NCBI GenBank assembly: GCA_961205875.1
Contig: OY540813.1
Coordinates: 10,573,001 to 10,637,000, forward strand
DNA length: 64,000 nt
Direction of reading: 5' to 3'
From: Sialis fuliginosa
Lineage: Eukaryota > Arthropoda > Insecta > Megaloptera > Sialidae
Shown: one piece after another, positions 51,301 through 62,100 of the stretch
Layout of the letters: each line of letters starts with the position of its first letter
Numbering within the stretch: position 1 is the first letter of the stretch
Position numbers and translations under genes: made by a program
The notes under the pieces: model-generated
Told to the model about the DNA's origin: nothing
Databases searched by the model: none
Seen by the model: the letters and a program-made list of their open reading frames with translations, nothing else

Positions 51301-54300
51301 GAAGCTCAAAAAACAGTATACCTTGCTCTTAAAGTGGCCAAGACTGGCGCCAGTACCTTAGTATGGCAGATAAATTTTTTTATAAATCACATAAAAAACA
51401 GTAAACTGAAGTCAAAATTTGTTTAATAACAAAATAAGTTTACGTAGAAGGACTACCTCAACTAATCTACATAGACAAAATTAACTTCCCAAGAAATTCG
51501 CGTAAATGCGCTACTAACATTAATTAGTTACATCTAATATTATTTAATATCTATAACAACATGTATATACGGTACATATATGATATTAATAACAAATTAG
51601 TTTTATATACATAAGTTATTTTTAGTTTTTTTACATTTTATGGTCTGTTTCTTCCAATCAGAGCATGCTTAGTATTCTAAATTGAACTTCATTCTTAACA
51701 GATGTGCATTTCGTGAACGCGGTCAATGTGTTAATATAAACAATTTATTATTCTAAACTGAACCTATATATTACAATACATTTTTGCTAACATTAAAAAA
51801 ATATATGTTTAATCGTTTCTTAAATTAATAGAATGAGCGAGTTTCTAATCAATTTGTACACTGTCAAAAATTTTTTTAGTAATTTTACAAAAATGTGTAG
51901 GAAGTTTTTACGCACCACAATTTTCGGAATTATGGAACACAGTTTTGTAAATTTACTATACAATTTATCACAACTCAATTTTAAACTATTACAAATCATC
52001 TGTCGCAAAATTACTAATCATTTACTAGACTTATGTTTAGTAATATTACTGTACATTATTCGTAATTTTACTAAGCCAAATGTTTCTAATAATTTTAGTA
52101 ATTTTACAAAAATGTGTAGGAAGTTTTTACGCACCACAATTTTCGGAATTATGGAACACAGTTTTGTAAATTTACTATACAATTTATCACAACTCAATTT
52201 TAAACTATTACAAATCATCTGTCGCAAAATTACTAATCATTTACTAGACTTATGTTTAGTAATATTACTGTACATTATTCGTAATTTTACTAAGCCAAAT
52301 GTTTCTAATAATTTTAGTAATTTTACAAAAATTTATTGTAATTATACTAGACAATTTATACCAATTTAGTTTAGAAAAATTACAAACTATTTGTTGCAAT
52401 ATTATTAACCTTTATTAAAAAATTGTTTAGTAATATTACAATACAATAGTCGGAATTTTACTAAACAAATTAGATTAAATACATTTAGTAATTTTACAAC
52501 CATATATCGTAATTTTTCAACCCAACTAATACCAATTTAGTTTCGAAAAATTACAAACTATTTGTTGCAGTATTGAATTTTTACTACCCAACTTACATCA
52601 AGTCAATTTGAAAAAAATACAAACCGCTCGTTGCAATATTACTATGCATCGGGATATAACTTGCATAGCTTTATTTCAATATCAGACTGTAATTTTACTG
52701 AAAAAAATTGTTAAATCAATGAATGCTACAACAGCGTATTTTAGTGTTAAATATAAAATATTTATTAAATATTAATTTATTAATTATTTAATTAACAATT
52801 AAACATATGTCATTAATTATAACAGTGTTATCAATAATTTATATTATGAAAATAATAACATAATTTAATGCTAACACAAATTTTAAATTTTTTTTGAAGA
52901 TTATTCTGACGTTTTGATTGCCACATAATTAATTGCCAAATCACGAGTAATGTAGGCACGGAGTATCTTTCCAATATTCTTGGTTATATCTACTGTCTTG
53001 TTTATTTAGCATAACAATTTGTAAATCTAAAAAAAGAAAATTATTATTCATGTCTTATAAACGAATTATATAAAATAGGGCTTATATAAAAAAATAATTT
53101 TATTTGTGATTACTTACCAATTTTTTTTTAAAATCAACATCATTTTTAATTTTATCATTAAATTTAATAAAACTTTCTTCATTTTGTAGTGGAAGAATCA
53201 TGTCAAATTCACTCTCAGAGTTACTGATTTCGTCACTCAAAATGCTTGTTGAATTATGAAGTTTTTCAATGACATTTTCAAGGCTTTGTAATCTGGTTGA
53301 ATAATTGGTTAATTGACTTCCTAAATTTGACAAACGTTTGCCGATGCTTACAAAACAGCTCGATATGAATTGATGCAGATCTTCTGTAACAAAAAAAATC
53401 ACGTTTCCAATACACATTAAAGAAAAAAAAAACGATGTATGTTTTTACCTATTGTCATTGGTTGATTTGCACTGGTCTCGAGTTTTTCTTCAGCTTTTTT
53501 TTTTTACAATCCTTTTTGGATTTAATATATTGTTTGGATCTAATCCGTTAGTGTTGTCTTCATCACTGGAAAATTCCGTTGAAGTTGACTTAATGTCAGT
53601 GTCATCAGATGGGTGACAACTTGGGATTGAAATCGATTTAGAATTCAATTTTTTTCTTTTTGTGTGTTGACTTTTAGGATTAGATGAATCTAACATTAAA
53701 AAAAATATATTTGTTGCATATTTATAACAAAAAATTTTACCAAAAAAAATTAAAACTACTTACGAATTTTTATACCAAGATCGTCTGTCCATTTCAATGC
53801 TGCTTGACTAAATTGTTTGTTAATGAGCTCTTTATTCTTTGCAACAAATTTGCGCTTCAGAGCCTTCTTATCAGTATCTGCTTTTTTTTTGCAGATTCTT
53901 CATTTGCTGTCGAGTATACATATGGTTTTGTTTCTAACTCAACGATTTTATTTTCAGCTTCTTTATAAGTATCTAAAAAATTGATTAATAATATGTCAAA
54001 ATATTTTTTTTGCTCATCAAAAATTAATAAAATGTAAAAAAATTAATATTGTGGTAAAGAATTTATTTTAAAATAACATATCATTACTTACGAGCACTTC
54101 CGCGAATATCCACTAGAAATGTTGGCTATGTAGATTTGGGTGGTTCTAAATTTTTCACCATTTCTTGCAGTTCTTCGCATACATTTGGATCATCAAGCAG
54201 GCCTGGCATATATTTGCAATATACCTTATCAGAATCTTTTTCAAAATGAAGCCATGTATATATAATATAATATAATATAAGACGATATTTATGATCCATG

Positions 54301-57300
54301 TCTATAAAAAACAAAACAAAAAGTGGGTATGTGTACTTATGTACACGCGTTAGAAGTTATACTTATTTGTCGTGAAATTTTAAAACACTTATCAAAATTT
54401 GATTACACATTTCAAATATTAAAATCTTAGTTTTGGAAAAAAATTATTTGAAACAAGAAAATATTTCTTTTGCCTTAAAATTTTAACTCCAAAAATAAAA
54501 ATCATTTGTTTAGACAAATGGCTACAGCTTAAAGATGTAAGTAGGTGAAAAAGTTACCTGAATTATAACAGATATATATTCAATAAACGTTAAAAACAAT
54601 TATTGGATTAAACAATAGAATTATAAAAAATCACTTGTAGCAGCATCAATCTTTACACAACAAATTTTTAATAACGACAGTTCAAAAATCGTATTATTGC
54701 TCATACGCAGTAGCTTAGCATCGTGAGAAAATAAAATGTAACAAAATTTACCCCTTCCGCCAGCGCGTTCACATGAAACTATGTTCTATACCAGTATTTC
54801 TCAAACTTTTTGAATTGAATCACTCATAATTGTGATTAATAGCGAAATTTAATATCAATAATAATTAATAACAAGTTAATAACTTATCTCGAGTACATCT
54901 TTGAACAAAATATTATTTGTATATTTTTCGACATTAACTTAACTAACTAATTGAGTTTACTAAAAATATTTTAAATTAAATTTAATGTGATGAGTGAGCG
55001 CGGCTTTGTTTTGATGTTGGTCAGTACTGAAAATACCATTTCGTATAATAGGGCGAGCGGATTACAGCTATTTCGAGTACACTAACCAACCAATCGACGT
55101 TCTAGTGGCTAAAAATGATTTTATTAAATTCTTTATATTTTTCTGAGAAAAAACATCTATATACATGATATTTTTTTATGCGGTCCTTCAATAGGTACAC
55201 ACATTTTTTTGTTTAATAAATCTAAATCTGCATTAAAAAATCTGAAAAAATTATGTAAGCTTCATTGGATTAAAATAAACATTTTTTGTCTCATAAACTT
55301 TTTTTTTAAAGCTATAGTTTTGAAGATAAAAAATATTTTAACTTTAAAAATAGCGAAAAATTCGTATATTTGTGAATTTTTTTCTCGGTAACTAATTGTT
55401 CAATCAGAATAAAACATAAACAAAAAGAATCAGCCGACTTTAAACTATAATTAGATTTTTTTTCATTTTGATTATTACTGTAATTAAATGTAAAAACTTC
55501 ATTAGAGCCGAACTCACTCCTTGCGCCGTAAATCGATACCATGGCTGGCTACAATTTTCGTTTAATAGTTGAAATATTTAAATACTGGGATGAAAGTTTC
55601 AATAAAAACACTTTAGAATATTTTTATTGCACATTTATTTGTTACAATTATTTTCTTTATTGTTACACTTATCAAAACATCTACAAACTGAACAACATTT
55701 TAAATCTAAATCCAAACAAGAGCATGTTTTAGCTGTACAAGGAAATTTTCCGCAACAAGAACAGAAATATTTTTTGTAGATGTTCTGATAAGTATAATAT
55801 TATAATAAAGAAAATAATCGTGACAAATAAATGTGCAATAAAAATATTCTAAAGTGTTTTTATTGATGCATTCATCCCAGTATTTAAATATTTCAATTAT
55901 TATTAAATGAATGTTGTAGCCAGCCATGGTATCGATTTACGGCGCAAAGAGTGAGTTCGGCTCTAATGAAGTTTTTACATTTAATTACAGTAATGATGAA
56001 AATGAAAAAAAATATAGTTATAGTTCAAAGTTGGCTGATTCTTTTTGTTTTTGATTTATTTTGATTGAACAATTAGTTTCCGAGAAAAAAAATCACAAAT
56101 ATACGAATTTTTCGCTATTTTTAAAGTATAAATATTTTTTATCTTCAAAACAATTGATTTTAAAAAAAAGTTTATGAGACAAAAAATGTTCATTTTAATC
56201 CAATGAAGCTTACATAATTTTTTCAGATTTTTTAATGTATATAGATGTTTTTTCTCAGAAAAATATAAAGAATTTAATAAAATCATTTTTAGCCACTAGA
56301 ACGTCGATTGGTCGGTTATTGTCATTTCTAAGCGAGCTAGACTCGATAATCCGCTCGCCTATAAATAAGTTGGTTGCAAATGGCAAGAGAACTGTCATTG
56401 TTAATTCAGCGAATAGTGGACACTGTTTTCACACCAAGTAAAAAAGAATTGTTTGCTTACTAAACTCGGTTTATGTCATCAATTTTTCTGCGACCTTCCT
56501 AGGAGTCGCGACCCACACTTTGAGAATCACTGTTCTATACTTGTGTCGGCATGTCAAAAGAAACGCAACAATGATTTTTTCTATGCTGGTCGGGACTTGC
56601 AAATTCGAATAAAATTAAAGGTTGTTTTACACCGGCATATGGAGCATTTATAAAGGTTGTTTTAGGCATTTTGACCAGTTTATATATAATTCATAAATAA
56701 TAATTAGCAAAGATTTACTTACTTTCAAATATAAAAAATGTTGATATGCAGATTTGAACATACCCTATTACACTTACAATTAAATTTTATCACTATTTTT
56801 TACCACAGTGAATAATTCGGTTCTTTCACAATTTTTTTTATACACTTGATCGATTCTATGAGGTTTTTTTTATAAAACTAACATATTTCATATTCAGAAA
56901 CAACATGTATATTAAAACATTTTAATAAAAAAAAAATATTTTTTTATAATCTATACTTCATACTTGCAATTCAAGTATAAATGTTTGCTACTAATTTTAC
57001 TTAGAACTGCATTCAAATTAAATTTTAAATCTGCATAAGTCACAATTTTATAAAAATGCAAAATAAATATACCAAGTTTTATACTTGAAACTACACAGCA
57101 GAATTAGAAGATTACATAAAACTATATGATTGTAAGAGACACTAGTAAAAATATAAACAAATCTAAAGTAATTAAAGTTTTACAATTTTTCAATCACTTT
57201 TTGCAATTTGGATTACGTATTTCAGTTAGTCATTTTTTTGATAACTGTAGTAAGATTAGACTACAAATAGGTATAGAAATTTTACAAAATTTTAGACTTG

Positions 57301-59157
57301 AAATTACAAACAAGAATTGTAAAAATACATAGCGCTCATGACTTGAAAGAAATTTTGTAAAAATACAAACAGAATTTTCAAAAAAAAAGTAATGATTTGT
57401 AAATTTCCTGTAATTGTAACTGCAAGTTTCGGTTAGTAATTTTACTATTAATCTTGGTAAAATCAAAATCCGAATATGTGTAGAAATTTTACAAAGTTTT
57501 AGACTTGAAATTACAAATAAGAATTGTAAAAATACATAGCGCTCATGACTTGAATGAATTTTTGTAAAAATGCAAACAGAATTTGAAAAAATAAATAATG
57601 ATTTGTAAATTTCCAATCACTTCTTGAGATTGTAATTGCAAATTTTGGTTAGTAATTTTACAGATAAATGTGGTAAAATTAAATTCCGAATATGTGTAGA
57701 AATTTTACAAAGTTTTAGACTTAAAATTACAAACAAGAAATGTAAAAATACATAGCGCTCATGACTTGAATAAATTTTTGTAAAAATGCAAACTGAATTT
57801 GAAAAAATAAATAATGATTTGTAAATTTCCAATCACTTCTTGAGATTGTAATTGCAAATTTTGGTTAGTAATTTTACAGATAATTGTGGTAAAATTAAAT
57901 TCCGAATATGTATGGAAATTTTACAAAACTTTAGATTTAATTCTACAACTTTGAATGGTAAAATTACAACAAGTTTCTGACGAATACAAAAAATTTGTAA
58001 AATTGCAACCTGCTTAGTACTCTTGTTATTACAAATTGCAATATTACTACGAATGCGTTTGAAAATTCCAATACAATACGAGAGTTTGTAATTTTACAAA
58101 GCAACTGCTTAGTAAAAATGTAGTAAATTTACAAAAATTTTTAACAGTGTATATTTCTTATTGGAATAATTTCATATTTTAGTAGTTTTTTGTGAAAGTT
58201 GTGGTTTTTATGAGTACCTATAGGTATAAATATTGTTTACTCAAACGATAAAACATAATTTTTTAGTTAACTGTTAAAACATTTTATAATACAGGTACAG
58301 TCATCATAATGGGGAGCTGGACAGGGCTCTAGCCTGGGAGACCGCGGTTAGGGGAGGTCAATCAATTTTTTTAAGTTGTTAAATTAACTATTAGTAAGTA
58401 CCTTCGAAAAAATTTCATAAATTTATTATTGAAAAAGGGTACTTCAGAAATTCTGCCATTGAGGACTCAAGGTAAGATGTAGGGACACCCTCAGTCATAA
58501 TAATGTTCAGTCCTTTTTAGTCTTCTTGGTTTTATAGTTAAAACAATAATCAGAAATTCATAAAATGATATATTATTAAACTTAAAAATTCTCAAGAATC
58601 TTAAAAAACTTATTTCGCTATTCAAAAAAATCTTACCTGAGCTAAACTAGCGTTGTGGACGACCACAAAAGCTCCAAAAACAATCATAAGTAATCCAAAT
58701 AACATTTGTAACACGCAAACGTACACTATGGCATTTTTCTCACGCCTCCCCGACCGGAAATCGGAAGTAGATCCACTCACTTCGTCTAAAGGAAGTTTCA
58801 AATCCGGAGATTTGTTTATTAACATGTCAGTGGACAATTTTGTTGATATTGTAAGGTTGGCTAAATTTGAGTTATTTAATTTTAGTTGGTGTTCTGAATT
58901 AGTCGACTGTTTGTTCGTCATTTCATTTTCATTGTTTGGATTTTCTTTCATAATGGTGGTTGTTTCGACATAGCTTTTCTCTTGAAGATCTTCATTATTT
59001 TTAGTCGATGGCACTTGTTCAGAGGAATCGTTATTATTTTGTAGACAATCAAGAGTTCCAATTGATGTCATCATATCGTTGCTACAGCTAACGATATTAT
59101 CACTTGTACTATTCATACCACCGTCGTCCATTTTGCACGATTCAAAGAACGTTCATT
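36335..59157 (-). CDS. tetraspan membrane protein with PPxY motifs (ENTREP/FAM189- or CD20-like)
   Basis: Five coding exons on the minus strand (CDS 59131-58637, then 44261-44037, 42375-41995, 37629-37504, 36622-36335), all phase 0, encode 504 aa. Residues 1-132 are polar and Ser/Asn-rich, probably cytosolic. Four membrane spans follow at about 134-157, 168-185, 200-224 and 258-283. The first two carry LQMLFGLLMIVFGAF and VWSGLVAIAASLAGL, the pattern of CD20-like proteins. The cytosolic tail has two PPxY motifs, PPLY (339-342) and PPGY (388-391), binding sites for WW domains of Nedd4-type ubiquitin ligases. Four spans plus PPxY is the layout of ENTREP (FAM189) proteins, which activate such ligases; insect Sanpodo is an alternative that I cannot exclude. 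The coding exon extends to an acceptor at 59158-59159, so a noncoding first exon lies upstream, and a short upstream ORF (ATG AAC GTT CTT TGA) precedes the start. Intron 1 is 14.4 kb and full of transposons. The stop codon overlaps an AATAAA. Confidence 0.6.
36880..37132 (-). mobile_element. MITE family B copy 2
   Basis: Inverted relative of 16763-16993, in the last intron of the tetraspan gene. Ends are CGCTGGAACTTAACAAAAATGG and TTTTCAAGTGCCAGCG. The interior is unusually GC-rich (ACGACGCGCGACGGCCGTCG). No coding capacity. Confidence 0.5.
37231..37442. mobile_element. hAT MITE
   Basis: The 212-bp element starts CAGTGGTTCCCAATCTTTTT and ends CATGTCGAAAACCACTG. Flanks TTCTAATT (37223-37230) and TTCTAATG (37443-37450) match at 7 of 8 positions, fitting a hAT target duplication with one later change. 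It sits in the tetraspan intron just downstream of exon 4. Confidence 0.65.
39844..40074 (-). pseudogene. mariner/IS630-type transposase fragment, frameshifted
   Basis: The 76-codon minus-strand frame contains SQYDRVWSARIEDIPEDK and GVKINVKYYLEEVLKKNV, both characteristic of the central catalytic region of mariner-type transposases. Between them the expected VMVWGAIS core is found only in another frame, so a frameshift breaks the reading frame, which is restored by a second one before KGVKIN. Start and end of the enzyme are missing. This is a dead relic in the tetraspan intron. Confidence 0.7.
40963..41027. mobile_element. 65-bp hAT-like terminal-repeat scrap
   Basis: CAGTGGCGTCC at the left and ACGCCACTG at the right are inverted termini. 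The flanks TTACACGA and ACACACGA are similar at 6 of 8 positions. This would be an extreme internal deletion of a hAT-like element. Confidence 0.35.
44391..45404. mobile_element. hAT-like foldback element with ~460-bp arms
   Basis: The element starts TAGGGTGTGCC and ends GGCACACCCTA, and is flanked by a perfect 8-bp direct repeat ATATTTAT (44383-44390 and 45405-45412). Arms of about 460 bp (44391 to ~44857 and ~44940 to 45404) are almost exact reverse complements around an ~80-bp centre. The 8-bp duplication and TAGGGTG-type terminus point to a hAT-mobilised element. There is no coding capacity. Since it lies inside a transcribed intron, the pre-mRNA would form a very long double-stranded hairpin. 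Confidence 0.85.
46930..49163. mobile_element. 2.2-kb element with inverted termini
   Basis: The left end TACCCAGTAATCGAAAAAGT and the right end ACTTTTTCGATTACTGGGTA are exact reverse complements, and similarity continues inward (AATCAAACAGAAT). Subterminal words around ATTCCGGAATCTGAATTCC recur in altered form near the right end. No transposase-like frame is visible, so it appears nonautonomous. Flanks do not give a clear target duplication, so the superfamily is undecided. Confidence 0.6.
50425..50486. repeat. 62-nt hairpin with 23-bp stem
   Basis: Two 23-nt arms (50425-50447 and 50464-50486), with cores GGCTTCTGGGTGTAA and TTACACCCAGAAGCC, pair at 22 of 23 positions around a 16-nt loop. 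Size and stem quality are compatible with a small-RNA precursor, but a truncated inverted-repeat element gives the same picture. Confidence 0.45.
50850..51358 (-). mobile_element. TA-flanked MITE, family A copy 3
   Basis: The ends AGGTACTGGCACC and GGCGCCAGTACCT are bounded by TA (50848-50849 and 51359-51360). The interior shares TTGATGACAATCGGCCAAT and TCATTTTGTAATCATTAGCA with the other copies. Confidence 0.65.
51878..52315 (+). repeat. two perfect 219-bp tandem copies
   Basis: The unit beginning AGTAATTTTACAAAAATGTG at 51878 recurs at 52097 and starts again at 52316, where it diverges after about 15 bases. The two full copies look identical base for base. Because 219 is divisible by three the block stays open in one frame, but the peptide is a low-complexity by-product. 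It forms the left subterminal array of the CACTG element. Confidence 0.8.
52901..54302 (-). pseudogene. DUF4806-type gene, decayed
   Basis: Five minus-strand exons with normal splice sites can be traced (54302-54092, 53972-53764, 53689-53449, 53383-53118, 53026-52901). The last two carry the DUF4806-like pattern: LPLQNEESFIKFNDKIKND, then NIGKILRAYITRDLAINY shortly before the terminal stop. Function of this domain is unknown; such proteins are numerous in insects and often repeat-linked. The copy is broken: an in-frame TAG in the first exon (after EPPKST), one-base errors in the A-tracts at about 53881-53889 and 53500-53510, and an in-frame TAA in the last exon. The first exon begins at an acceptor, so an upstream exon is missing or unseen. 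It sits within the CACTG element and within the tetraspan intron, on the same strand. The homopolymer shifts could be assembly errors; the two stops are harder to explain that way. Confidence 0.6.
54792..56532. mobile_element. hAT element with perfect 8-bp TSD
   Basis: The element begins CAGTATTTCTCAAACTTTTT and ends CACTTTGAGAATCACTG, flanked by identical TTCTATAC at 54784-54791 and 56533-56540. The termini are standard for a ZBED-type hAT. Its centre is occupied by a foldback element (55052-56359), leaving about 260 bp on the left and 170 bp on the right. No transposase remains. Confidence 0.75.
55052..56359. mobile_element. foldback element, family C, ~1.3 kb
   Basis: The ends GGCGAGCGGATTA and TAATCCGCTCGCC are inverted, and almost the whole length is a palindrome centred near 55735. 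Each arm carries the same short open frame starting MAGYN (55541 rightwards, 55927 leftwards) followed by EIFKYWDE. The left arm has roughly 90 extra bases near 55165-55250. Flanking TATAATAG and TATAAATA are only roughly alike, so exact ends are uncertain. A relative is at 20505-20650. Confidence 0.65.
57240..58000 (-). repeat. right subterminal tandem array, ~207-216 bp period
   Basis: The marker AGCGCTCATGACTTGAA recurs at about 57331, 57538 and 57754, with similar surroundings each time (GAAATTTTACAAAGTTTTAGAC, CAATCACTTCTTGAGATTG), and a fourth partial unit follows. The unit length is near that of the left array. Open frames crossing it are repeat by-products. Confidence 0.7.
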
Positions 59158-62100
59158 CTGCAAAATAAGAAAGAAAATAATTATCAATTCAGACAGATAT
59201 TGTTTAGAAAAACATCAATGACATTATAGATACTAGAGACATTATAGGGGTAGGAGAGTCTTATGGCCCGGGCCTCTGAAGTCTCAGTAATCCCGGCACC
59301 CCGAAAATTATTTATATTTTATAAAAATATTTATAATTTATATTATCTTACATTTTTCAATTATTGATAGAATATTTTTCTGTTGCTTCTTCTTAGAGAA
59401 ACTTTAGTACCCTGAAAAGAGTAATTTTTTTAACAGATCGACAATGTCTCAGGTTTGTCAATCCTGAATATAAGTTGTGACTATGCACGAAAAGTTCATT
59501 TTTCAAAAATAATTAAAGAATTTACAAATTCTAAATTTAAAAAAAATATCATTAGCTTGTATGTTTTTTGAATTAAAAAAATATGTATTCTATTTATTCT
59601 TTAATTTAATATTAAATAAGTACAACAAAAAGTTGATTTTAAAAAAAAAATTTGGTTGTTAATTTTAGGTGTTTATACTTCATTTTTCTGTTTGTCCTCG
59701 GCCCCATCGAAGCTCTCTCAGGGCCTGGTTATAATACTTGTTAATACCTACTATTTTTTTAATAATGCAATTCGCAATAATAGATATACCTATATTTAAC
59801 GCCACAAAGATTTTGTTTTGTAATTTATAAAGTTACAGTTGCTTCAGAGTGATTTTTTTTATTTTTGTTTCATTTGTACACCTAATACCTGATATTTAAT
59901 GAAGCGTAAAATCGAATAGATTTGTTTGTTTCAAAAATAACACTTTCTCGTTTTTATATAAGCAACTTTATAAGTGCAATGACATATCTTGGTTTCTGGG
60001 TATAAATTGCAATGTATAGTTAAGTAAAGTTAGCTACTTCTCTAGTCAATAGGACTGATTTCTATCTAGATTACCGGAATTATCACTGAAAATGTGTCTT
60101 AGCACTAAAATCTACACTACGTTATTACTAAAATTTAGATATTAGCTATTTGTATGTTTATCGCCGTGTAAAACGGCCATAATTGTAAGAAGTATACTGT
60201 ATATTCTATGCATATGTATTTTAAAAACATAAATAAATTCAATAGATACAATTAAATAATCCAAGTGTTAAAAACGTTATACATACTACATACAAATATT
60301 TATTCATAAGAATAAACTGTTTTCATTATCATCCACGTATTTTATTTGTTCAAATAATATTTACCAATTCACACTTTTAATATTTCTTTTATTTGAGCAA
60401 CACTTAAACACTTATTGTAGATTGTAACAGCTTCTAACACCTGTTATATCAAAGCACTAAATGCTCAAATGTGATATTTGATTGTCTAATGCTGCATATT
60501 TTGTGTAGATGTCATATCGGGGGAGAAATTCAATTCGTTCGTTGCATCAATGTTGGTCAGGTGGGTAAGCATCGGCTTACAGCACGTTTGATGAAGAAAC
60601 CGTGTGTGGTTGAATATGGCATACATAATATTTGTATTTAAATGTAATGCAATATTGTCAACAGACATTAATACAATGCAATGAACCCACGGTTAACGCC
60701 TAGGCATACAACAAGGGCCGAAACTAAAAAGAGATTGCAAAGTTTGTAGTATAATCAGGGTCATAATTAGTAATGTAAGTAGACAAAACTGTTACCTCGG
60801 AGCCCGAGTTCTCTGGGGCTCTGGTAATTCAATTAAAAATAAATGTATATAATAATATGTATATACACGATTTATTGCAGAAAACAACTCAATAATGAAG
60901 ACTTTCAAATTTTAATTATTTATATTTTTTATAAACCATTAAAATTACAGCAGTAAATATTAAAAAAAAAAACAACAACAAACAATGATGCTCGAGGCTG
61001 TTTTAGTGTTTTTAAACCTTGTCGATTTCATTTAAAAGGGTAGGGGGCAGCAATTTTTTAGCGTTTTTCCCGAAAAATGTTTAAAATATATGCATAAAAA
61101 AAATCATGTATATAATTATATAATAAGCTTTCATTTAACACCCTACACGATGCCCTTATAAAAAAATTCCATTAAGCAATTAAATTATATATCTAATTTT
61201 TTGGGTATTTGTTTTTGGAAAATTTTCTCCGTGTTCAAACAAAATGAGTGACTCAAATGTTTTTAATTCGATTTTGTAAAAAAATACTCTCCTTGTTCGA
61301 GGGCCCCCTATGCTGACCCTGTACTAGCACCAGTCTTAGATCATACCCTAGTGTTAGACTCTTATTTACTAAATGTACTAAATTATAAATATTTGATTAC
61401 TGCCATTACTAATCATAATCTATAGACACTTCACTGTAAAACAGCTTAATTTGATTACAATCGGTCAATGGGTGACAAATTGGTGGACATTTAAACGAAT
61501 TATTAATGTAATATATTTATTAATTATTATATTATAACATCTGTTTTACATTGTTTCAAATTTTACGATTCTTTATTTTAAGTATAACTTTAGTGTCGTA
61601 GTACTTATCATTTTGCAAGTGTCCATCACTGGGTGCCCATTACAAAATAAAAGGCATAATTTAAAAAAAACATACTATATTTGCCGACTTTGGTAATTAA
61701 ATTGATTTAATAAAGAAGTACTTGTTTTATTAGTAACAAGGAGCCCATCAATAATAACAAGTATATCTTGTATCTTAAAGCTGTCAAGTACCTTACTTAA
61801 AATTATAAAATAGAATTTAGGAGTAGTATATTTGGGTTCTAAATAATTCATATCAGAGCAGACATTATACAATCCGATTATACCAAATCTAATAATATAT
61901 AAGTCACTTGCGCTTCACTTAAGTTATTTCCCCAAGTACACCACAATTACATTTTATATAATACTGATATACATATTGATATTTCAAATCAAATACGTAA
62001 CACATTGTGTAAATTCAGAATAATAAATAGCTCATATCAATGGAATATTAATTTAAATTTGATTGTGGCTGCGTATAATAATTTCTCTGAACAAATACAG

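Larger units (their letters stand above)
51859..58149. mobile_element. ~6.3-kb CACTG-terminus element (CACTA-like?) with DUF4806 relic
   Basis: The left terminus CACTGTCAAAAATTTTT and the right terminus (complement) CACTGTTAAAAATTTTT match at 16 of 17 bases and are flanked by TA on each side (51857-51858, 58150-58151). Long subterminal arrays rich in GTAATTTTAC/GTAAAATTAC words occupy about 51870-52640 and 57000-58140. Such arrays with CACTG ends suit a CACTA/EnSpm-type element, where the transposase binds subterminal repeats; the superfamily is inference. Between them lie a decayed DUF4806 gene (52901-54302) and a later hAT insertion (54792-56532). No transposase frame is visible, so it would need help from elsewhere. 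Confidence 0.6.
44262..58636. other. intron 1 of the tetraspan gene, transposon-rich
   Basis: This 14.4-kb intron holds the foldback 44391-45404, a TIR element 46930-49163, a small hairpin 50425-50486, a family A MITE, and the nested complex 51859-58149. Outside these, 45413-46929 and 49164-50400 show only fragments of decayed repeats (for example CAGTAGCGGACT near 46212 and CTAGTTACGGCCCTGA near 50195). Confidence 0.65.

Noticed and set aside
51833-52369. 178-codon open frame with two identical 73-residue units
   Set aside because: It is a by-product of the 219-bp tandem repeat in a transposon end. Composition is AT-driven and the opposite strand shows a similar repeated frame.
57230-57832. 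Open frames of 128 and 71 codons with repeated peptide units
   Set aside because: They cross the right subterminal tandem array of the CACTG element and repeat with its period; no protein family recognised.
57240-58000. Regularly spaced repeats that might suggest a CRISPR array
   Set aside because: Eukaryotic context, ~210-bp units with no short constant repeat plus unique spacer pattern; they are transposon subterminal repeats.
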